Source: Thiobacillus sp. UBA3361 (lineage in GTDB: Bacteria > Pseudomonadota > Gammaproteobacteria > Burkholderiales > Thiobacillaceae). Taken from it: 10,402 nucleotides of DNA. The notes beneath the pieces were generated by a model. The model was given only the letters and a program-made list of their open reading frames with translations. It did no database searches and was not told the DNA's origin. The position numbers and the translations under genes were made by a program. The stretch lies in assembly GCA_002360535.1 (NCBI GenBank), contig DEQR01000067.1, positions 1-10,402 on the forward strand, read 5' to 3'. This document shows, piece after piece, positions 6,583 through 10,402 of the stretch; within the stretch, counting starts at the first letter, position 1; every line of letters begins with the position of its first letter.

Positions 6583-7533
6583 GTGGCTTACGACAGCTTG
6601 ATGGTGTTCACCGGCAATGCTCATCCCCGGCTTGCCGAGGATGTGGTGCGCAACCTGAATATCCATTTGGGACGGGCGACCGTCGGCCGTTTTTCCGACG
6701 GCGAGATCATGGTGGAGATTCTGGAGAACGTGCGCGGCAAGGACGTGTTCGTGCTCCAGTCCACCTGCACGCCGACCAACGACAGCCTGATGGAAATCAT
6801 GCTCATGGTCGATGCCCTGCGGCGTGCCTCGGCCGGGCGCATCACCGCCGCCATCCCCTATTTCGGCTATGCCCGCCAGGACCGCCGGGTGCGTTCCGCG
6901 CGCGTACCCATCACCGCTCGGGTGGTGGCGGACATGCTCACCGCCGTGGGTGTGAACCGGCTGTTGACCATGGATCTGCACTCGGACCAGATACAGGGTT
7001 TTTTCGATATCCCGGTGGACAACATCTATTCCACACCCATCCTGATGGGGGATATCTGGAAACAGAACTACGACGACCTGATGGTGGTCTCCCCCGACGT
7101 GGGCGGCGTGGTGCGCGCGCGCGCGGTGGCCAAGCGTCTGGACTGCGACCTGGCCATCATCGACAAGCGCCGTCCCAAGCCCAACGTGGCCAAGGTCATG
7201 CACATCATCGGCGACGTGACTGGCCGCACCTGTCTGATCATGGATGACATGGTGGACACCGCCAACACCCTGTGCGAGGCCGCCGCCGCCCTGAAGGAGC
7301 ACGGCGCCCAGAAAGTGATTGCCTACATCACCCATCCGGTGCTGTCGGGCAGTGCCGTGGAGCGCATCAACCAATCGCAACTGGATGGGCTGGTGGTCAC
7401 CAATACCATCCCCCTGCGCGAGGATGCGCGGGCGTGCGGGAAGATCCGCCAGCTGTCGGTGGCGGAACTGATGGCGGAGACCATCCGCCGCATCAGCAAC
7501 GAGGATTCGGTCAGCTCGCTGTTCATGGAATAG
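6583..7533 (+). CDS. prs: Ribose-phosphate pyrophosphokinase (PRPP synthetase)
   Basis: Makes 5-phosphoribosyl 1-pyrophosphate from ribose 5-phosphate and ATP, feeding purine, pyrimidine, NAD, histidine and tryptophan synthesis. The 316-residue length is normal for class I bacterial Prs. The GTG at 6583 is preceded by GGAG (6573-6576) at good spacing and yields MAYDSLMVFTGNA, the N-terminus I recall for betaproteobacteria. Landmarks: GRFSDGE (35-41), flexible loop YFGYARQDRR (93-102), metal/ATP-site His133 in MDLHSDQIQGFF, VSPDVGG (169-175), catalytic-loop DKRRPK (194-199) and the PRPP loop DDMVDTANT (221-229). The PRPP loop has Asn228 where many Prs have Gly (DTAGT). The gene is preceded by a terminator behind tRNA-Gln and followed by another terminator-like hairpin, so its expression may be uncoupled from both neighbours. 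Confidence 0.98.
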   Translation: MAYDSLMVFTGNAHPRLAEDVVRNLNIHLGRATVGRFSDGEIMVEILENVRGKDVFVLQSTCTPTNDSLMEIMLMVDALRRASAGRITAAIPYFGYARQDRRVRSARVPITARVVADMLTAVGVNRLLTMDLHSDQIQGFFDIPVDNIYSTPILMGDIWKQNYDDLMVVSPDVGGVVRARAVAKRLDCDLAIIDKRRPKPNVAKVMHIIGDVTGRTCLIMDDMVDTANTLCEAAAALKEHGAQKVIAYITHPVLSGSAVERINQSQLDGLVVTNTIPLREDARACGKIRQLSVAELMAETIRRISNEDSVSSLFME

Positions 7534-7548
7534 CGGGCCGAACGTGGC

Positions 7549-7573
7549 GCCGCCTGGTCGCGGGCGGCTTTTT
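7549..7573 (+). terminator. Terminator-like hairpin between prs and rplY
   Basis: Stem GCCGCC (7549-7554), 8-nt loop, stem GGCGGC (7563-7568), then TTTTT (7569-7573). It starts 15 nt after the prs stop and ends 9 nt before the rplY SD. It may terminate prs transcripts partially or act as an attenuator; no separate rplY promoter is evident in the remaining gap. Confidence 0.7.
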
Positions 7574-7594
7574 CAACTTGATGGAGTAGTAGCA

Positions 7595-8206
7595 ATGCAA
7601 ATCGAAATAAGTGCCAAGAAGCGTGACGGACAGGGTACGAGTGCGAGCCGCCGCCTGCGTCATGCCGGCCGGGTGCCCGGCATCCTCTACGGTGGCGACA
7701 AGGCCCCCCAGTCCATCGACTTCGACCACAAGGAGTTGATGCTGAGCCTGCGCAACGAGGCCTTCCATTCGTCCGTGATCAGCCTGGACCTGGAGGGCGT
7801 CAAGGAGCAGGCCCTGCTCAAGGATGTCCAGACTCACCCCTACAAGCAGTTGATCCTGCACGTGGATTTCCTGCGTGTGGATGCCAGCCACAAGATCCAC
7901 ACCAAGGTGCCCCTGCACTTCCTGAACGCCGAGATCTGCCCCGGCGTGAAGCTCCATGGCGGCCTGGTCAGCCACGTGATGAACGAGGTGGACGTGGTAT
8001 GTCTGCCCGGCAGCCTGCCCGAGTTCATCGAGGTCGATCTGAAGGACCTGGACACCGGCAGTTCCATCCATCTTTCCCACCTGAAGATGCCCGAAGGGGT
8101 CGAGTCCGTGTTGCTGCACCGGGGTGAGGACCCCACAGTGGCGACCGTGCTGGGCGCCAAGGGCGGCGAGGCCGAGGAAGCGGCGGGCGAGATGCCCGCG
8201 GCCTAA
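7595..8206 (+). CDS. rplY: 50S ribosomal protein L25 (two-domain, TL5/Ctc type)
   Basis: 5S rRNA-binding protein of the large ribosomal subunit. The ATG at 7595 follows SD GGAG (7583-7586) with 8-nt spacing; the frame is open about 50 nt further upstream but that part runs through the terminator hairpin. The protein is 203 residues, the long form found in many proteobacteria, unlike the 94-residue E. coli L25. The N-terminal L25 domain (1-93) includes SASRRLRHAGRVPGILYGG (16-34) and ALLKDVQTHPYKQLILHVDF (73-92). A C-terminal beta domain (about 97-185) carries the acidic/hydrophobic VSHVMNEVDVVCLP. A short Ala/Glu-rich tail follows (GGEAEEAAGEMPAA). A GCGGGC/GCCCGC hairpin (8183-8199) sits at the 3' end, and pth starts 3 nt after the stop. 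Confidence 0.97.
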   Translation: MQIEISAKKRDGQGTSASRRLRHAGRVPGILYGGDKAPQSIDFDHKELMLSLRNEAFHSSVISLDLEGVKEQALLKDVQTHPYKQLILHVDFLRVDASHKIHTKVPLHFLNAEICPGVKLHGGLVSHVMNEVDVVCLPGSLPEFIEVDLKDLDTGSSIHLSHLKMPEGVESVLLHRGEDPTVATVLGAKGGEAEEAAGEMPAA

Positions 8207-8209
8207 GCC

Positions 8210-8860
8210 GTGCAGCCGGCCCCGCGCCTGGTGGTCGGCCTGGGCAACCCCGGCGCCGACTATTCCGAAACCCGGCACAACGCCGGGTTTTGGTTTTGTG
8301 AGCGCCTGGCGGCCCGCCTGGGGGTGGCCTTCAGCCGGGAAGCGCGCTTCCATGGCCTGGTGGCCCACGATCGGGGCAGCGGCGTCTGGCTGCTGCAGCC
8401 GCTGACCTTCATGAACCGCTCCGGCCAGGCGGTTGGCGCGTTGGCGCGCTTCTATCGCATCCCGACCGCCGAGATCCTGGTGGTGCATGACGAACTGGAC
8501 ATCCCGCCGGGTCAGTTGCGCGTCAAATTCGGCGGCGGTCTGGGCGGCCACAACGGCCTGAAGGACATCACTGCCCACCTGGGCACCCAGGACTACTGGC
8601 GGCTGCGCATCGGCATCGGCCACCCCGGCGACCGCAACGAGGTGGTGAACTATGTCCTGAAGCCACCGCGTAAGGAGGAGCAGGCCGAGATCGACGCCGC
8701 CCTGGACCGGGCACTCGATCTGTGGCCGCTGATCGCCCAGGGCGACTGGAATGTGGCCACCCAGCGGGCCAACACCCGAACCACGAAATCAGGCGCGGAG
8801 GCGGAGGGTGGTAATGCCGCCTCGCGCCCGGCGCCTCTCGCCTCACCGGAGAAGACATGA
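8210..8860 (+). CDS. pth: Peptidyl-tRNA hydrolase (Pth) with extended C-terminus
   Basis: Cleaves the ester bond of peptidyl-tRNAs dropped from stalled ribosomes, recycling tRNA. The GTG start lies 3 nt after the rplY stop with no clear SD, suggesting coupled translation. It gives the expected N-terminus RLVVGLGNPGADY. Catalytic and binding residues present: Asn13 (E. coli N10), His23 in ETRHNAG (H20), Asn69 in TFMNRSG (N68), Asp94 in VVHDELDIPPG (D93) and GGHNGLKDI (112-120, N114 equivalent at 115). At 216 residues it is about 22 longer than E. coli Pth (194). The extra tail (about 190-216, TKSGAEAEGG... ending SPEKT) is low-complexity, and its coding sequence holds a strong imperfect inverted repeat (8792-8828). 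The stop overlaps the ychF start by 4 nt (ATGA). Identity is firm; the tail's role is unknown. Confidence 0.97.
   Translation: MQPAPRLVVGLGNPGADYSETRHNAGFWFCERLAARLGVAFSREARFHGLVAHDRGSGVWLLQPLTFMNRSGQAVGALARFYRIPTAEILVVHDELDIPPGQLRVKFGGGLGGHNGLKDITAHLGTQDYWRLRIGIGHPGDRNEVVNYVLKPPRKEEQAEIDAALDRALDLWPLIAQGDWNVATQRANTRTTKSGAEAEGGNAASRPAPLASPEKT
8792..8828 (+). repeat. Imperfect inverted repeat in the pth 3' end, upstream of ychF
   Basis: GGCGCGGAGGCGG (8792-8804) and CCGCCTCGCGCC (8817-8828) are complementary apart from one bulged G, with a 12-nt loop. As RNA this is a very stable hairpin ending 19 nt before the ychF SD (GGAGA, 8848-8852). It lacks a U-run, so it is not an intrinsic terminator. 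Confidence 0.7.
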
Positions 8861-9948
8861 GTCTGAAATGCGGCATCGTCGGCCTGCCCAATGTCGGCAA
8901 GTCCACCCTGTTCAATGCCCTGACCAAGGCGGGCATCGCCGCCGAGAACTATCCCTTCTGCACCATCGAGCCGAACGTGGGTATCGTCGAAGTGCCGGAC
9001 CCGCGTCTCCAGCGGCTGGCCGACATCGTCAAGCCGCAGCGGGTGGTGCCGGCCATCGTCGAGTTCGTGGATATCGCCGGGCTGGTAGCCGGTGCGTCCA
9101 AGGGCGAGGGGCTCGGCAACCAGTTTTTGGCCAACATCCGGGAGACCGACGCCATCGTCAACGTGGTGCGCTGCTTCGAGGACGAAAACGTGGTGCACGT
9201 GGCGGGCCGCGTCGATCCCGTCGCCGATGTGGAAGTGATCGGTACCGAGCTGGCCCTGGCCGACCTGGCCACGGTGGAAAAGGCCCTGGCCCGCGATCAG
9301 AAGAAGGCGCGCGCGGGCGACAAGGAGGCGCGGAAGCTGGTGTCGGTGTACGAAAAACTGCTCCCCCACCTGAACGAAGCCAAACCGGCGCGAAGCCTGG
9401 GTCTGACGGATGAGGAACGAGCCCTGCTGGCCCCTTTGTGCCTGATGACTATCAAGCCGGCCATGTACGTGGCCAACGTGGCCGAGGACGGATTTGAGAA
9501 CAATCCCTTCCTGGATCGCCTGCACCAGCTGGCCGACCCGGAGGGGGCGCCTGTGGTGGCCGTATGCGCGGCCATCGAGGCGGAGATCGCCAGCCTGGAC
9601 GAGGCGGACAGGCTTGAATTCCTGGAGGCCATGGGTCTGCACGAGCCCGGCCTCAACCGCCTGATCCGCGCCGCTTACGACCTCTTGGGATTGCAAACGT
9701 ATTTCACCGCCGGGGTCAAGGAGGTGCGTGCCTGGACCATTCACAAGGGCGACACCGCGCCCCAGGCCGCGGGTGTCATCCACACGGATTTCGAGCGCGG
9801 CTTCATCCGGGCCCAGACCATCGCCTTCGAGGACTTCATCGCCCATGGCGGCGAGCAGGGCGCCAAGGAGGTCGGCAAGATGCGCTCCGAGGGCAAGGAC
9901 TACGTGGTGAACGACGGCGATGTCATGAACTTCCTGTTCAACGTGTGA
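8857..9948 (+). CDS. ychF: YchF/OLA1-type redox-regulated ATPase, ribosome-binding
   Basis: An Obg-family P-loop protein of 363 residues, the same as E. coli YchF, that prefers ATP over GTP and binds ribosomes. G1 is GLPNVGKST (9-17), the switch II/G3 region is DIAG (72-75) followed by the Gly-rich LVAGASKGEGLGNQF, and G4 is altered to NVAE (207-210). This NxxE replaces NKxD and is the known basis of ATP specificity. His114 in ENVVHV matches the conserved catalytic His of the family. A helical insertion (about 130-195) precedes G4, and a TGS domain occupies the C-terminus (about 280-363, YFTAGVKEVRAWTI to the typical end VMNFLFNV). The ATG overlaps the pth stop, with SD GGAGA 5 nt upstream. 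Pairing of pth and ychF is widespread and fits a shared ribosome/tRNA-recycling theme. The stop lies 6 nt before the -35 box of the tRNA promoter. Confidence 0.98.
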   Translation: MSLKCGIVGLPNVGKSTLFNALTKAGIAAENYPFCTIEPNVGIVEVPDPRLQRLADIVKPQRVVPAIVEFVDIAGLVAGASKGEGLGNQFLANIRETDAIVNVVRCFEDENVVHVAGRVDPVADVEVIGTELALADLATVEKALARDQKKARAGDKEARKLVSVYEKLLPHLNEAKPARSLGLTDEERALLAPLCLMTIKPAMYVANVAEDGFENNPFLDRLHQLADPEGAPVVAVCAAIEAEIASLDEADRLEFLEAMGLHEPGLNRLIRAAYDLLGLQTYFTAGVKEVRAWTIHKGDTAPQAAGVIHTDFERGFIRAQTIAFEDFIAHGGEQGAKEVGKMRSEGKDYVVNDGDVMNFLFNV

Positions 9949-9963
9949 TTGTCGTTGACAATC
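9947..9963. repeat. Palindrome over the tRNA promoter -35 box
   Basis: GATTGTC (9947-9953) and GACAATC (9957-9963) are exact reverse complements around a 3-nt centre. The palindrome starts inside the ychF stop codon and covers the TTGACA box (9955-9960). It could be an operator, or a small hairpin protecting the ychF mRNA end. Confidence 0.5.
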
Positions 9964-9983
9964 GACCTCAACGCCGGAATAAT
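9955..9983 (+). promoter_or_regulatory. Near-consensus sigma70 promoter of the tRNA-tuf operon
   Basis: TTGACA (9955-9960) is a perfect -35, the spacer is exactly 17 nt, and AATAAT (9978-9983) matches the -10 at 5 of 6. Transcription should start near 9990, giving a leader of only about 7 nt before tRNA-Tyr. The discriminator after the -10 is TCCGCGC. GC-rich discriminators are typical of stable-RNA promoters under stringent (ppGpp/DksA) control, so such regulation is likely here by inference. Confidence 0.85.
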
Positions 9984-9996
9984 TCCGCGCTTTCGC

Positions 9997-10081
<85 letters not shown>

Positions 10082-10096
10082 GAAGATTATTGCCGG

Positions 10097-10119
10097 CGGT
10101 GCCGGTCTTTCCGGCGCCG
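10097..10119 (+). repeat. Strong hairpin in the tRNA-Tyr/tRNA-Gly spacer
   Basis: CGGTGCCGG (10097-10105), loop TCTTT, CCGGCGCCG (10111-10119): nine base pairs with one G-U. No U-run follows, so it is unlikely to terminate transcription. It is more probably a processing or 3'-end-protecting structure in the tRNA precursor. Confidence 0.6.
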
Positions 10120-10135
10120 TAGCGGATGGCTGAAT

Positions 10136-10209
<74 letters not shown>

Positions 10210-10217
10210 GTAATGCA

Positions 10218-10232
10218 GCGGTAAAGATTACC

Positions 10233-10234
<2 letters not shown>
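10218..10234 (+). repeat. Spacer hairpin that runs into tRNA-Thr
   Basis: GCGGTAA (10218-10224), triloop AGA, TTACCGC (10228-10234): seven pairs. The last two bases (GC) are the first two of mature tRNA-Thr, so this stem competes with the acceptor stem in the precursor. Confidence 0.6.
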
Positions 10235-10307
<73 letters not shown>

Positions 10308-10315
10308 GTTGATTG

Positions 10316-10339
10316 TTTTGTGAGTAATTTTGTAAGTAA
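10316..10339 (+). repeat. Tandem 12-mer in the tRNA-Thr/tuf spacer
   Basis: TTTTGTGAGTAA (10316-10327) is followed directly by TTTTGTAAGTAA (10328-10339), identical at 11 of 12 positions. The stretch is AT-rich and probably single-stranded in RNA, so it could be where tRNA and tuf mRNA are separated by RNase E-type cleavage (inference). Confidence 0.6.
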
Positions 10340-10359
10340 GTGAGTGGTTTTGATCCTGA

Positions 10360-10371
10360 CTTAGCGCTAAG
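10360..10371. repeat. 12-bp perfect palindrome in the tuf leader
   Basis: CTTAGCGCTAAG is a perfect self-complementary 12-mer. Its right end overlaps the SD AAGGGG (10369-10374) of tuf. As RNA it gives only a weak 4-bp stem; as DNA it could be a protein-binding site. Function unknown. Confidence 0.45.
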
Positions 10372-10380
10372 GGGTGAACG

Positions 10381-10402
10381 ATGGCCAAGGAAAAATTTGA
10401 GC
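10381..10402 (+). CDS. tuf: Elongation factor Tu, first codons only
   Basis: The ATG at 10381 opens MAKEKFE, the conserved start of bacterial EF-Tu (MAK-KFxR), and the window ends after seven codons. A strong SD, AAGGGG (10369-10374), sits 6 nt upstream. Placement after tRNA-Tyr, -Gly and -Thr matches the classic tRNA-tufB operon, so it probably shares the promoter at 9955-9983. EF-Tu carries aminoacyl-tRNA to the ribosome. Only the extreme N-terminus is visible, but context and motif agree. Confidence 0.88.

Noticed and set aside
5455..7380. A 641-codon minus-strand frame across lolB, ispE, tRNA-Gln and prs
   Set aside because: It runs antisense through a tRNA and three well-identified genes and shows no domain; shadow frame.
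8650..9846. A 398-codon minus-strand frame opposite ychF
   Set aside because: No domain, and the plus strand carries a complete YchF of exact family length; shadow frame.

Overview
The window is a GC-rich bacterial chromosome segment that is almost entirely housekeeping. It looks betaproteobacterial. The order TPR protein - lolB - ispE - tRNA-Gln - prs - rplY - pth - ychF is a conserved proteobacterial block (Pseudomonas has a similar one, with hemA in front). The PRPP synthetase begins MAYDSLMVFTGNA, which I recall as typical of betaproteobacteria, and mutM rather than hemA lies divergently next to the TPR gene. This assignment is from memory of families and synteny; no search was run.

Layout. 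Positions 1-233 hold the 3' part of a YfhL/Allochromatium-type 2[4Fe-4S] ferredoxin gene. It converges, across a shared bidirectional terminator (249-277), on a minus-strand gene for a bacterial dynamin-like GTPase (290-2254). Upstream of that on the same strand is mutM (Fpg DNA glycosylase, 2346-3161). From about 3240 everything reads rightwards. A good sigma70-like promoter (3217-3245) precedes a secreted TPR protein, lolB and ispE, which are joined by 4-nt stop/start overlaps (ATGA, GTGA). Next come tRNA-Gln(TTG) and a terminator, then prs, a second terminator-like hairpin, rplY, pth and ychF; rplY-pth are 3 nt apart and pth-ychF overlap by 4 nt. After ychF, a near-consensus promoter (TTGACA-N17-AATAAT) with a GC-rich discriminator drives tRNA-Tyr(GTA), tRNA-Gly(TCC), tRNA-Thr(GGT) and the start of tuf (EF-Tu), the counterpart of the E. 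coli tRNA-tufB operon.

How the genes relate. The rightward block mixes envelope biogenesis (LolB, TPR protein), isoprenoid precursor synthesis (IspE), nucleotide and cofactor precursor supply (Prs) and translation (L25, Pth, YchF, tRNAs, EF-Tu). Most of it is growth-rate-linked. The leftward pair (mutM, dynamin-like protein) concerns oxidative DNA damage repair and, by inference, membrane remodelling.

I found no undescribed multi-gene system, mobile element or CRISPR array. The points worth a second look are smaller: a dynamin-like GTPase with a variant P-loop and a possible membrane-inserting tip, a short tandem repeat that forms the end of ispE and the tRNA-Gln leader, tRNA-operon hairpins that pair with the first two bases of mature tRNAs, a palindrome over the tRNA promoter -35 box, terminator-like hairpins inside the prs-rplY block, and an unusual Pth C-terminal tail whose coding sequence forms a hairpin before the ychF start. 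There is no gene-free stretch longer than about 300 bases.
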